Below are positions 43,710-51,547 of a stretch of 64,000 bases of DNA, one piece after another; positions within the stretch are counted from its first letter, which is position 1, and every line of letters starts with the position of its first letter. Source of the DNA: Phycisphaeraceae bacterium (GTDB taxonomy: Bacteria > Planctomycetota > Phycisphaerae > Phycisphaerales > Phycisphaeraceae). The notes under the pieces are model-generated. The model was given only the letters and a program-made list of their open reading frames with translations, made no database searches and was not told the origin of the DNA. Made by a program: the position numbers and the translations under genes. Location of the stretch: the NCBI GenBank assembly GCA_028277745.1, contig JANQFR010000096.1, positions 42,152 through 106,151 on the forward strand, in the 5' to 3' direction.

Positions 43710-45041
43710 TCACTCCACCAACGGCGATTGAATCGAGGAGGATCGCGGTTGCGTTGTTTCGAGGCGCGACGCCCGGCGTGGGCGGCTGCTCATCAGGCCG
43801 GCGCCCAGGGCGACCAGGCCGAGGGAGGAAGGCTCGGGGATGAGCGCCACCGTCCCCTCGATGCGGAAGTGCAGGTCGCGGTCGAGGATCTGGCCGATGG
43901 AGGCCCAGTTCTGACCGCCGCCGGACTGGGCGAGGGTCAGTTCGACGCCGCCGTAGCCGCCGGCGGTGGTCCCGCCGATCGGGCCGGTGCCGAAACTGCC
44001 GAAAAAGCCGACGGCGCCGTCGGCCGCGCCGTCGTAACCCCCCGCGAACTCGGTGGTGATGAGGTAAAGCTTGTCCTGGCTGAGGGAGATCGCCGAGTCC
44101 AGCATGATCTCGTACCAGCCCGCGCTGGTGAAGTCGGAGGCCTGCAGGACACCGGACGCGACGATGACGGTGACGTCGTTGTCGTCGTCAATCACTTCGC
44201 GGATATGGACGACCAGGTCCTTCGAGGACGTGTAGGACGAGATGTTGAGCGAGACGTTGTCGGTGTTGACGACGGTTCCGGCGGGGGCTTCGTTCTCGCT
44301 GATGCGGAAGTACTGGCCGAAGCCGGCGCCGGCGGTGGAGGCGGCGGGGGAGTTCTGGTAGACGTCGAAGTGGCTGCCCTGGGTCGGGGTCCCGTTGTTG
44401 GAGAGGACGAACACCGGGTCGCGGTTGGCGATGGTCTGGTAGCTCGATCCGTTGATGAAGCGGGTGATCTCCGCGGCGGGGTCGAGGAAGTTGTCGAAGG
44501 GCTGCGTCTGGCTGGGGGCCGCGACGCTGGCCCAGAGCGAGAGGCCGAAGTTGTTGCCGGTGGTGCTGTTGTTGCCGTCGCCCCGCACGTTGATGTGGTA
44601 AATCTGGCCGGCGTTGAGATTGACGCTCGATCCGAAGGTGGCGGTGCGGAGCGCGGCGCCCCCGTCGTTGACGGCCAGGTTCGTGCTGGCGATCACGTTG
44701 CCGGTGGGCGCGCCGCCGTTGTCTTCGACGACGTCGATGATCAGGTCTTCAGTCGCGAAGCTGCCGAGTGTGATGCGGGCGGTGAATTCATTGAAGCTCA
44801 CGTCACTGGCCGCGGTGAAACGGAACGACGCCTGGGCGCTGTCGCCGCCGCCGGACGAAAGGATCGGCACATTGTAAGCACGGAGGGTTTCGAAGTTCCC
44901 GAAGAACCCGGTCTCGCCGACGTCGTAAAGCGGGACTGCGTGAGCCGGGGGGAGCGGGGCGGCGAAGGCGAAGCTCAACGCCGCGAGGCCGAGGGCCAAG
45001 GGGCGAGTTGGCCAAACCGCGGCCAGCGAAGGGATGATCAT
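43710..45041 (-). CDS. PEP-CTERM sorted protein with repeated beta modules
   Basis: A 443-residue secreted protein. ATG 45041 is chosen because AGGAGG sits seven bases upstream; longer open frames towards 45191 translate the operator repeats and are rejected. A signal peptide (ALSFAFAAPLPPAHA/VP) is followed by two similar jelly-roll-like modules (about 60-190 and 220-380, marked by DNGGAPTGNVIASTN-like and PAGTVVNTDNVSL-like strands). The C-terminus is IPEPSSLGLVALGAGL with an Arg-rich end, a PEP-CTERM tail. Two candidate LacI operators precede it. It is likely a substrate-induced surface protein (inference). Confidence 0.83.
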   Translation of the reverse strand: MIIPSLAAVWPTRPLALGLAALSFAFAAPLPPAHAVPLYDVGETGFFGNFETLRAYNVPILSSGGGDSAQASFRFTAASDVSFNEFTARITLGSFATEDLIIDVVEDNGGAPTGNVIASTNLAVNDGGAALRTATFGSSVNLNAGQIYHINVRGDGNNSTTGNNFGLSLWASVAAPSQTQPFDNFLDPAAEITRFINGSSYQTIANRDPVFVLSNNGTPTQGSHFDVYQNSPAASTAGAGFGQYFRISENEAPAGTVVNTDNVSLNISSYTSSKDLVVHIREVIDDDNDVTVIVASGVLQASDFTSAGWYEIMLDSAISLSQDKLYLITTEFAGGYDGAADGAVGFFGSFGTGPIGGTTAGGYGGVELTLAQSGGGQNWASIGQILDRDLHFRIEGTVALIPEPSSLGLVALGAGLMSSRPRRASRLETTQPRSSSIQSPLVE

Positions 45042-45100
45042 GAATAGCCTCCTATCTTCCATTCGAAATGTCCTCCAAAGATGGGGTGCAATCTTAACGA

Positions 45101-45112
45101 TGAATCGCTTCA
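45101..45112. promoter_or_regulatory. Palindrome TGAATCGCTTCA, candidate LacI operator (site 3)
   Basis: A match to the TGAANCGNTTCA pattern 60 bases upstream of the PEP-CTERM start. It belongs to the same motif family as the sites between the DUF4838 genes. Confidence 0.6.
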
Positions 45113-45130
45113 TCATATTCCGCATACTGA

Positions 45131-45142
45131 AGAACCGCTTCA
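45131..45142. promoter_or_regulatory. Candidate LacI operator AGAACCGCTTCA (site 4)
   Basis: An 11-of-12 match to TGAANCGNTTCA, 30 bases from site 3 (about three helix turns), suggesting cooperative binding in front of the PEP-CTERM gene. Confidence 0.5.
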
Positions 45143-45300
45143 TCATCATACCTAAGTGCAAAAATGATGCCACACTTTTTCGCGATATCACGGGGCCTTT
45201 GAGGCTTTTCCGAGAGAATGCTTATCAATCGAATCAGGTCGAACGTTCCGTTGTCTGTCACGCGGTCCGGGGTCGAAGCGTCTGTCCGTGATAGGGCGGA

Positions 45301-46455
45301 TCAGGACCCGAGCGTGGAATTTCTGGCTATAAGGCTTGGTTTGAAAATGACTTGCATATCCTGCGGCCGGCCTATTTCCCCGTTGATCTGGGACCGGAGC
45401 AACTGAAAGGCGGCCCGGCCCATGTCGTCGAGGGGGTTGGCGACGGTGGTCAACGGCATGAAGGGATTGGCGGCAAACCGGATACCGTCGTAGCCGACGA
45501 AGGCCAGGTCCTGGGGGACTTTCAGGCCCAGTTGCATGGCCAGGCCCATGGCGATGATGCCTAATTCGTCACCAGTGGCGATGATGGCGTCGCATTCTTG
45601 CGCATGCCGGCTCAGGAAATCGCGGATGTAGTCGTGCGTCTCGGCCGGGCCGGCCATGATGGGGAAGATCTCGAAAGGGACGTTCATGCGCAAAGGCTCG
45701 GGGCAGCCGGCCTCGAGCAGGACCTGCTCGGCGCCGGCGATGCGCTGATCGACGACCCAGCACGAGTGCAGGCCGTTGGCGAAACAGATGCGGCGTCGGC
45801 CGAGCTCAAGCAGGTGTTGGGCCTGAAGGCGGCCGCCGTGTTGGTAGTCGGCGCTGACGTCGGCGACGGGGAAGGGCAGACGGCCCGCGGCGTCGAGGGT
45901 GACCAGGGGGCGGCCGCGTCGGAGCTGCTCGGCGAGCTGGTCGTGGGGGCCGTCCTCGCAGGGCAAGACGAACATGCCGTCGACGCTACGGTCGTCAAGC
46001 CAGGTGACCTGCTTGTCCTCGGCATCGGGGTCGTTGGGATTAAGGATGACGAGGGTGAGGTAGCCGTGGCGCCGTGCCTCGGCCTCGAAGGCGTAGCAGA
46101 GGCGGTTAGAGGGCTCGATGTCCTGCGCGGTGCCGATCAGGCCGAGCGTGTCCGTCCGCCCGCTGGCGAGCCCCTTGGCGGTGAGGCTGGGCCGGTAGCC
46201 GAGGCGGCGGACGGTTTCGTAGATGCGGTCGCGGGTCTTGGTGGAAACGCGGCAGTCGGTCCGTTGGTTGAGGACCCCCGAGACGGTGGAGGGCGCCAGG
46301 CCGCAGGCGGCTGCGACCTGGTGGATGCCCACACGGGTTCGCGCCGTGCGTTTACCCCCGGCGCCGGTCACGGCGCCTCGGGATACGCCGGTGTTGGGGC
46401 TGGATCGCTTCGCCATCGGGGGTTGGATCTCGCTATCGACGTGTCGTGAAGGCAC
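45301..46455 (-). CDS. LacI-family transcriptional regulator
   Basis: A 384-residue protein, or 371 if started at ATG 46416; the first 40 residues are low-complexity and basic. The helix-turn-helix lies at about 42-62 (GIHQVAAACGLAPSTVSGVLNQ), with a further VSTKTRDRIYETVRRLGYRPS helix, then the effector domain about 100-370 (TDTLGLIGTAQD; VPQDLAFVGYDGIRFAANP). Its own promoter region carries an operator-like site at 46483-46494, consistent with autoregulation. Operator-like sites also lie before the PEP-CTERM gene and the DUF4838 pair, so it probably governs this glycan block. The effector is unknown. Confidence 0.93.
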   Translation of the reverse strand: MPSRHVDSEIQPPMAKRSSPNTGVSRGAVTGAGGKRTARTRVGIHQVAAACGLAPSTVSGVLNQRTDCRVSTKTRDRIYETVRRLGYRPSLTAKGLASGRTDTLGLIGTAQDIEPSNRLCYAFEAEARRHGYLTLVILNPNDPDAEDKQVTWLDDRSVDGMFVLPCEDGPHDQLAEQLRRGRPLVTLDAAGRLPFPVADVSADYQHGGRLQAQHLLELGRRRICFANGLHSCWVVDQRIAGAEQVLLEAGCPEPLRMNVPFEIFPIMAGPAETHDYIRDFLSRHAQECDAIIATGDELGIIAMGLAMQLGLKVPQDLAFVGYDGIRFAANPFMPLTTVANPLDDMGRAAFQLLRSQINGEIGRPQDMQVIFKPSLIARNSTLGS

Positions 46456-46482
46456 TACACCCGGAAGGGCGCCACAGGATGA

Positions 46483-46494
46483 TGATACGTTTCA
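46483..46494. promoter_or_regulatory. Candidate LacI operator TGATACGTTTCA (site 5)
   Basis: An 11-of-12 match to TGAANCGNTTCA, 28 bases upstream of the LacI-type gene at 45301-46455, as expected for autoregulation. Confidence 0.5.
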
Positions 46495-46665
46495 TCGAAT
46501 ATATGTTACCCAGTTATGCCTGGCAAAACAACTGAAAATGGGGCGACAACGTTCAATGGTACATATCCGCGTCCAACGGCAGGGCGTACTTCCCCGGCTC
46601 AAATCCGCGACGGTCGCGGCCGTTTCTTCGTGTTCTTCCAGATTCGTGAGGCGAGGCGTTCACCG

Positions 46666-47028
46666 ATGGCGACGAACAAGGCGATGGCGGCGATGCGGTC
46701 GATCAAGCAGAGACAGTTGTTCCATCAGGGCTACCGGAGCGTGGCGGATGGGGTGAAGTCTCCAGTCCTGAAGGCGGATCGGGAAGTCTGGGAGCGTGGC
46801 GCCCAAGCGGCCCGCGACGGCATCGAGGAAGGGCAGGGCTACCGGGCCTTCACGGCTGAGGCTCAGTTGCACGCGTTGGAGGAGCAGGCCGCGGAGGCGG
46901 AGTTTCAGGCGGACATGGCCGAGCTGGACCACGCCGATCTCGATGTAGCGGACGACGACGATGCCGACTTCGACCCGGCCGACATCGACGAGGCTGAGAT
47001 TGAAGTCATCGAAGACGACGAAGATTGA
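46666..47028 (+). CDS. Small highly acidic protein of unknown function
   Basis: A 120-residue protein started at ATG 46666. The N-terminal half is mixed (MATNKAMAAMRSIKQRQ, basic) and the C-terminal half extremely acidic, with runs of Asp and Glu (about residues 85-120). I recognise no family. It could be a DNA-mimic or a histone-like binding partner, but nothing shows this. A longer frame from 46516 exists. A strong hairpin follows nine bases after its stop codon. It lies between the LacI-type gene and an exported coiled-coil protein and is in neither operon. Confidence 0.45.
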   Translation: MATNKAMAAMRSIKQRQLFHQGYRSVADGVKSPVLKADREVWERGAQAARDGIEEGQGYRAFTAEAQLHALEEQAAEAEFQADMAELDHADLDVADDDDADFDPADIDEAEIEVIEDDED

Positions 47029-47036
47029 TCACCCGC

Positions 47037-47074
47037 CCCGGCCGAGGAAGCCGGCGTGCGGGCCCTCGGCCGGG
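47037..47074 (+). terminator. GC-rich hairpin after the acidic protein gene
   Basis: Eleven-base perfect arms, CCCGGCCGAGG (47037-47047) and CCTCGGCCGGG (47064-47074). No T-run follows. A second hairpin (CGGTTTGC/GCAAACCG at 47101-47119) stands just downstream. Both probably end transcription or protect the mRNA. Confidence 0.5.
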
Positions 47075-47287
47075 CGTCATCATCTTGAACCTCTCGGTGG
47101 CGGTTTGCGGGGCAAACCGTTACCGCTGTCAGACGAGAAAAACAGTAACCGCAAGCAAGAAATGCTAGTTTGCGCTGTCAAGTAATTAACATTAAGTTCT
47201 GAGCGTGCTGATTCAAAACGCTCATTTCTGTCATTCGCATTATCATGAATAGTGAGCCTGCAGTGTTTGTTGCTTTTGAGATGTTGT

Positions 47288-48010
47288 TTATTCATTCGGC
47301 AATGCGGATTTAATGAAAATTTGTCCACCTCCATCGGCCAGATTCCCACGGCCTGAAACCCTGTACGTCTTGGAAGGTTCTAGAGAGTTCGCCACCCCAG
47401 CAAACACCCCGCGTGCAATGAGGACGACAGGCCGATCATCATCGAGTGTTGCGTTGATTTCGCGATAGTTGTTGGCTTTGCGAAGCTGATCCTCAAGCTG
47501 CGAGATTTCGCGCATAACCGCTGTTCGATCACGTTTCAGGTCGTTGACGGCACGCCTGGCGGCATCGATCGATTGAGACGTGTTCCCTTTGCGGTGTTGT
47601 TCTCTGACGCCAGCGAGCCGGCGTTCAGCTTGTCGGAGTTGGTCTTTTATCGAAAGAACGCCGCTGTTGAGTTTGCGCTTGGCTGCCTCAAGCTGGCGTT
47701 CGATAGACTCGGTGTCGGTCGGGGTGTTGCTAACGATGGTCACCACCCAGGTGCCGTCATCGACCGCGGAAAGATCTTCGTCGCCCTTGGCGTCAATGCT
47801 GCCGGACTGCCCGGCCAGACGTGCTCGAAGGGCGGCGTTTTCCTTTTCGAGTTGCTGGATGCGGTTGTACATGTTGTTGCAGAGCAGTACCAGAACCGCC
47901 TTGTCCAGCGACTCGAAATCAGGCTTTTCAGCCGCGGCTTCGTCGTCGGCTGAACTGGCGCATGTGGCGAAGATCGCGGCGGCGACCACGGCGTAGAGAG
48001 CGAGTTTCAT
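47288..48010 (-). CDS. Exported coiled-coil protein of unknown function
   Basis: A 240-residue protein with AAGGGG before ATG 48010 and a signal peptide (MKLALYAVVAAAIFATCASSA/DDE). Residues about 45-70 and 100-190 are heptad-like, rich in Leu, Gln, Glu and Arg (QLEKENAALRARLAG; REISQLEDQLRKANN), so a long coiled coil is likely. The remainder is a small C-terminal beta stretch. No family is recognised. It stands between the acidic protein gene and the left Xer site, its own promoter region being 48011-48351. Whether it belongs to the mobile element is doubtful, because the Xer site separates them. Confidence 0.55.
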   Translation of the reverse strand: MKLALYAVVAAAIFATCASSADDEAAAEKPDFESLDKAVLVLLCNNMYNRIQQLEKENAALRARLAGQSGSIDAKGDEDLSAVDDGTWVVTIVSNTPTDTESIERQLEAAKRKLNSGVLSIKDQLRQAERRLAGVREQHRKGNTSQSIDAARRAVNDLKRDRTAVMREISQLEDQLRKANNYREINATLDDDRPVVLIARGVFAGVANSLEPSKTYRVSGRGNLADGGGQIFIKSALPNE

Positions 48011-48340
48011 CGGTTACCCCTTGGGAAGAATGTAGGAAGCAGGCATCCTGTAGCCGCATGGTGAACAATGCGGCCAACGTGGCCAAATAATACCCCTGAT
48101 TGTCCGATGGTCGAGACATCCGGAGGTTCAGTTTGAAGCATTGTCGCAGGCCGGTCGGCCGCACGCTCCTCAGAGCAGGAATATTCGTACTCCGAGGCCT
48201 TGAATCCGCTGATGTGGGCGGGTGTGCTGGGCCACCCGAACCTCGAAGAAAAGTATGAATTTGAGGAAAATGGCAGAAAGTCGCGGAACTTGTCAAAGCC
48301 TTTATTGACAAAAGTTTGTAAGAATCCGCCCTTTTCATAA
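48011..48340. other. Intergenic region left of the Xer-site element
   Basis: About 330 bases with no supported gene. It should contain the promoter of the coiled-coil gene. The rightmost 100 bases become AT-rich toward the dif-like site, as is usual at chromosome-dimer-resolution sites. Confidence 0.4.
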
Positions 48341-48368
48341 ATTATACATAACATGCATTATCGGGCCT
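48341..48368. other. Left dif-like Xer recombination site
   Basis: On the reverse strand: XerC-side arm AGGCCCGATAA, spacer TGCATG, XerD-side arm TTATGTATAAT. The XerD arm agrees well with known dif arms (E. coli TTATGTTAAAT, B. subtilis TTATGTAAACT). It abuts the stop codon of the RHH-like gene, which lies in the XerC-side arm. Confidence 0.7.
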
Positions 48369-48669
48369 TAGGTCGGTGGTAACCCACGTGCCCGCGGGGA
48401 CCTGCGTCGAGCACCGGCACGACCGCCGGTTTCCCCGCCGTCACGGCCGACGTCACCCGAACAGACGGGACCTTCTCCAGCACCAGGCGCCCGGAGGTCT
48501 GGGCGTCGGCCGTGTACGCCAGCAGACCGATGCACATCGCGTTGACGCTGACGTCCTGCTGCTCGGCCAGACGCCTGATGAAGTCGTGCAGCGGCTTGGG
48601 GACGCGGAGCTCGAGGCGTGAGACCTCGAGCCGATCCACGTCGTCGAACCACACGTAACGTTGGACCAC
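48358..48669 (-). CDS. Small ribbon-helix-helix-like protein
   Basis: A 103-residue protein starting at GTG 48669 with AAAGGAG upstream. Residues about 14-50 (LEVSRLELRVPKPLHDFIRRLAEQQDVSVNAMC) have the pattern of a ribbon-helix-helix/HicB-like DNA-binding fold; the C-terminal half is Pro/Val-rich without a recognised domain. Its TAA stop is formed by the dif-like site, so excision or integration does not alter the protein. A palindrome at 48683-48701 just upstream is a candidate operator for autoregulation. Last gene of the element. Confidence 0.6.
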   Translation of the reverse strand: MVQRYVWFDDVDRLEVSRLELRVPKPLHDFIRRLAEQQDVSVNAMCIGLLAYTADAQTSGRLVLEKVPSVRVTSAVTAGKPAVVPVLDAGPRGHVGYHRPKAR

Positions 48670-48682
48670 GGAGGCTCCTTTC

Positions 48683-48701
48683 CGGTAACCCTGGGTTACC
48701 G
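48683..48701. promoter_or_regulatory. Palindrome CGGTAACC-CTG-GGTTACCG
   Basis: A perfect 8-base-arm inverted repeat in the 33-bp gap between the sigma-like and RHH-like genes. It has no T-run on either side, so an operator is likelier than a terminator. The RHH-like protein is the natural reader (inference). Confidence 0.5.
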
Positions 48702-48702
48702 T

Positions 48703-49359
48703 TTAGCCGGTCTGGCGAGCAGCGACGGCTTCATCATCTGCAACCACGCGGCCGCCCTTGAACACTTTGTAAGGCACGCCCTGTGCGGCGTACCTCAAGC
48801 AGTCGAGCCCGATGCGACGGGCTTTGCACATGGCGTCCGGCTTAACGCCGACCAACTCCGCGGCCTGATTGACGGTGAGATCGTTGAAGACGCAGAGCTC
48901 GATCGCACGTCGCCGGCGTGGCGTGAGATCGTCCATAGCCTTCGTCAGCCAGCCTTCGGACGGGCCGAGTTGATCGGGCCGGCCTTCGCGTTCGACGACG
49001 GGATGCATGGCGATGCGGTCCAGCTCCTCCTGGGCAAGCTCGCTGAACAGGATCCCGTATCCGGGAGCCAAGCGACGCATCTTCTCGTGCGTGCTCTTGT
49101 GGCTGTACTGGTAGTACAAAAGGCGTTGGACCTTCAGGACCGACCAGCCCATCAGGTGCGTCTCGCACTCCCAGCGGTCAGCCTGCCACGCGTTGCTATA
49201 GACCCTCAGCAACACCTCTTGCCACGCTTCCTCATAGTCGCCGACACGGTATAGCCAGCCGAACGAATCCACCACGCCCTTGACGCGATCGCAGTAGTTG
49301 CGGTGGTACCAGTCGAGGAACTCCCGCGTCGGCATCGCACAGACTTCGTCCCACGTCAT
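48703..49359 (-). CDS. Sigma-70-family-like (ECF-type) factor
   Basis: A 218-residue protein from ATG 49359, which overlaps the Rep stop codon (ATGA). Region 2-like helices occur around DYEEAWQEVLLRVYSNAWQADRWECETHLMGWSVLK, and the C-terminus (about 160-205) is a region 4-like helix-turn-helix (LTPRRRRAIELCVFNDLTVNQAAELVGVKPDAMCKARR). It resembles ECF sigma factors of planctomycetes. On a 3-kb mobile element it may direct host RNA polymerase to element promoters, or act only as a DNA-binding protein. It is coupled to rep. Confidence 0.7.
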   Translation of the reverse strand: MTWDEVCAMPTREFLDWYHRNYCDRVKGVVDSFGWLYRVGDYEEAWQEVLLRVYSNAWQADRWECETHLMGWSVLKVQRLLYYQYSHKSTHEKMRRLAPGYGILFSELAQEELDRIAMHPVVEREGRPDQLGPSEGWLTKAMDDLTPRRRRAIELCVFNDLTVNQAAELVGVKPDAMCKARRIGLDCLRYAAQGVPYKVFKGGRVVADDEAVAARQTG

Positions 49360-50306
49360 GCGGCGCCCCCTTCCGCGTGGCTCCACATCCACCGGTCCAG
49401 CCACTTGGGCCATCCCTGCGTGTGCGGATTACTGGGAGTATTCAAGTGAAGCGGCGGCGGCTCGGCCGCCGCGGGATCCCAACGCTTACGCGTTGGGGCC
49501 CGCCGCGGCGTCCGCTCCACCGCCCGATCCAGGTCCGTCAGGTCCGCGTCCACCACCAGCCAGCCGTTGCGCTTGCCGACGATCCCGCAGCCCATGAGAA
49601 GCAACGCCGCGAGCAGCGGGCCCAGGTCCGCCTTGCCGTGGACGTAAACGCCGTCCTGGTCCCTGGCCACGAAGTCGTCACAGCTGGCCTCGATCTTCGT
49701 GCCGATCGGCACGTAGAAGTCCAGGCGTTGCCGGGGCCCGTCGAGCGGGTCCGGCTCGGAGGGCGGGCGGCGGTCGGGCGGCGTGCCGCCCGCCCGACCA
49801 CGCCAGAAGCCCGGCGACACCCGGACGACCTTAACCGACCGCGGCCTCTCGCCCAGCAGCCACGCGGGAACGTCGCCCGCCTTGCTCGTGTACTTCGTGC
49901 AGTAACGCACGTTGCGGCGGTTAAGCCGACGCACCCACACGTGGCCGCGGCCCCACAGCTCGGTCAGCTCGTCGTGCGGGATCTTCGCCACGTCGAGGAT
50001 CAGCACGTGCCAGTGGACCCAGCCGCCCTTCTGGAACTCCATCTTGCAGAACCACCGGCCGGTCAGGCTCTCGCCCAGGCGGCGGCCGACCCGACGCAAA
50101 AACTCGCGGACGTGACGCTCGTCGGCCTGACGGCGGTACAACTGCAGCGCGTCGGCGTAGTCCTCACGTCGGTACGTCAGCGTCACGAACAGGCCGCGAT
50201 GCCCGCGGCAACGCTCCCACAACGCGGCGGACAGGTTGGCCGACAACGCCCTGGCCGAGACCGGGTCCAGCCATGAGCCGGTGCCCTTCACCTTCAGCTC
50301 GATCAT
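49356..50306 (-). CDS. HUH-superfamily replication initiator (rolling-circle Rep)
   Basis: A 316-residue protein with the three classic Rep motifs in order: motif 1 FVTLTY (residues 40-45), the metal-binding HUH motif as HWH (98-100, GGWVHWHVLI), and motif 3 with Tyr135 and Tyr139 around Lys138 (VRYCTKYTSK). Such proteins nick one strand at an origin by covalent tyrosine attachment and start rolling-circle replication. Two active-site tyrosines resemble the phage phiX174 gpA/Rep type. The C-terminus (about 150-316) is Arg/Pro-rich. ATG 50306 overlaps the stop of the membrane-protein gene. Cytoplasmic. Confidence 0.82.
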   Translation of the reverse strand: MIELKVKGTGSWLDPVSARALSANLSAALWERCRGHRGLFVTLTYRREDYADALQLYRRQADERHVREFLRRVGRRLGESLTGRWFCKMEFQKGGWVHWHVLILDVAKIPHDELTELWGRGHVWVRRLNRRNVRYCTKYTSKAGDVPAWLLGERPRSVKVVRVSPGFWRGRAGGTPPDRRPPSEPDPLDGPRQRLDFYVPIGTKIEASCDDFVARDQDGVYVHGKADLGPLLAALLLMGCGIVGKRNGWLVVDADLTDLDRAVERTPRRAPTRKRWDPAAAEPPPLHLNTPSNPHTQGWPKWLDRWMWSHAEGGAA

Positions 50307-50767
50307 GAGGCGCCCCCGATCACGTAGCCCACGGCGAAGCCGAGGAAGAAAACCACGACAACCGCGGCGAGCACGTAGGGCAGCAGGTTGAACGCCTCCC
50401 CGTAAAAAGGCGTCGGCTGCGGATCGGGCGCCAGCGTTGACGCCGCCCGGATCTCATAAGAATCGGGCTCTTCGCCCTCCGCCTCGACGATCAGGCGACG
50501 CACGGGATCATCCCACTTCGTCGGAGAGTCGGGGTCGGCAAAGCAATTGGCCAGGTCCTCCGCCAGATCGCTGATCAGCCAGTAGCCCTCGACGGTCGGG
50601 TCCGGGCAATGGAGCCACCCCTGGCGGCGGGCGCCGTCCTCCAGGTGGGCCTCCCAGCGGTACGAGAGGACTTCATCGGAAGCCGCCTCCGGCGGCCGCC
50701 CCCCCTCACGGCCCGTCCGATGATCCGCCCCACCGCTGGGCCGGTGTTGCAGTTGACCCTTCATCAC
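50303..50767 (-). CDS. Small protein with C-terminal membrane anchor
   Basis: A 154-residue protein from ATG 50767, overlapping the previous gene's stop (ATGA). The first 120 residues are soluble and charged with no recognised domain. The end is a single strong membrane helix (LLPYVLAAVVVVFFLGFAVGYVIGG, about 128-152). Topology suggests a cytoplasmic or extruded N-part. In filamentous phages comparable tail-anchored proteins serve in assembly, but sequence support for this is absent. Confidence 0.6.
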   Translation of the reverse strand: MMKGQLQHRPSGGADHRTGREGGRPPEAASDEVLSYRWEAHLEDGARRQGWLHCPDPTVEGYWLISDLAEDLANCFADPDSPTKWDDPVRRLIVEAEGEEPDSYEIRAASTLAPDPQPTPFYGEAFNLLPYVLAAVVVVFFLGFAVGYVIGGAS

Positions 50768-51057
50768 GCCGCCCCCTTCCCGGCCTCGGCCTTCATGGGG
50801 TCGGCGATCTGTTCGACGATGAAGCGTTGGTACTCGCCCTGCTGATCGAACCGGCCGCGGAACGCCAGGTACTGGCCCTCGGCGACGTTGGCGAAGTCTT
50901 CACGCCGCAGCTGCAGCTCAAACGTGGCGCCCAGGCTGGCGACCTTGGCGATATACCCCCGCCAGTCCTCATTCTTCCGTGACTTGAGCTCGCGGAGCTC
51001 GACGATGATGCCCGTGATCCGCCAGTACGCGGTGGGCAAGGTGGGAGGCGCCGACAT
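50764..51057 (-). CDS. Putative OB-fold/ssDNA-binding-like protein
   Basis: A 97-residue protein with AGAAGGGA before ATG 51057, so the first gene of the element's operon. It has alternating beta strands with an OB-like plan: WRITGIIVELREL, WRGYIAKVASLG, TFELQLRREDF and LAFRGRFDQQ. ssDNA-binding proteins of this size are standard in rolling-circle replicons. Assignment rests on pattern and context, not on firm similarity. Confidence 0.45.
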   Translation of the reverse strand: MSAPPTLPTAYWRITGIIVELRELKSRKNEDWRGYIAKVASLGATFELQLRREDFANVAEGQYLAFRGRFDQQGEYQRFIVEQIADPMKAEAGKGAA

Positions 51058-51325
51058 GGTCGGTCCCTTCTGCCGGGTCGTCCGGCGTCAGGGACACGCT
51101 GGGGTCACGACGTGATCAAAAAGAGCATTCCCGCTTGCGGCCGTCCTGTGTTCTCGACGTGTTCAACCTCGATGGGCCACGCCGGGGCACGGTCTTCGCC
51201 CGAGTCGTCATCCTTCGGGCGGGACTGCTCTCCGATCGCCCGTCGGCGATCAACGCATTGAAGCTTCGGGAGGATTTACGGCAGATGCCTACCTACAGGT
51301 GCCCGTTGCTACAATGCGCCTTGGT

Positions 51326-51473
51326 CACGCTGGGTAACTCAGCGTGTCCAACTCCGAGCGGGTCAAGCCGCTCGGCAGCCGGTGGGCGTCCTGCCCATCG
51401 GCCCGCCTCGACGCGGTTGCAGCCGCGTCGTGGCTTCGACCACCGCAACTTACCGTCACCGGTTGCGGTGGTC
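51326..51473. other. Cluster of five stacked hairpins, candidate replication origin or packaging region
   Basis: Arms: CACGCTG/CAGCGTG (51326-51346), CCGAGCGG/CCGCTCGG (51354-51375), TGGGC/GCCCA (51383-51397), CGACGCGG/CCGCGTCG (51409-51430) and a 12-base perfect stem GACCACCGCAAC/GTTGCGGTGGTC (51438-51473). Consecutive stems within 150 bases of non-coding DNA match the single- or double-strand origins, or the packaging signal, of rolling-circle replicons. The function of each stem is unknown. Confidence 0.6.
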
Positions 51474-51486
51474 AATACCCTTGTCT

Positions 51487-51539
51487 GTTAGGGTTAACAA
51501 ACCGGCCATTTATCCACAGATAGCGTTAGGGTATACAAA
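51487..51539 (+). repeat. Paired direct repeats around a DnaA box
   Basis: GTTAGGGTTAACAAA (51487-51501) and GTTAGGGTATACAAA (51525-51539) are 13 of 15 identical and start 38 bases apart. Between them, TTATCCACA at 51510-51518 is a perfect DnaA box. This suits Rep iterons beside a host-initiator site, next to the hairpin cluster. Confidence 0.55.
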
Positions 51540-51547
51540 AACCTATC

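Noticed and set aside
43647..45047. A 466-codon forward open frame opposite the PEP-CTERM gene
   Set aside because: Repetitive Gly/Ala/Asp-rich product without motif; the opposite strand has signal peptide, modules and PEP-CTERM tail.
45042..45191. Longer start of the PEP-CTERM protein
   Set aside because: The extra residues (MMKRF repeats) are translated operator palindromes; AGGAGG supports ATG 45041.
51326..51473. Hairpin cluster as a CRISPR array
   Set aside because: The stems differ from one another in sequence, spacing is irregular, and no cas gene lies nearby.
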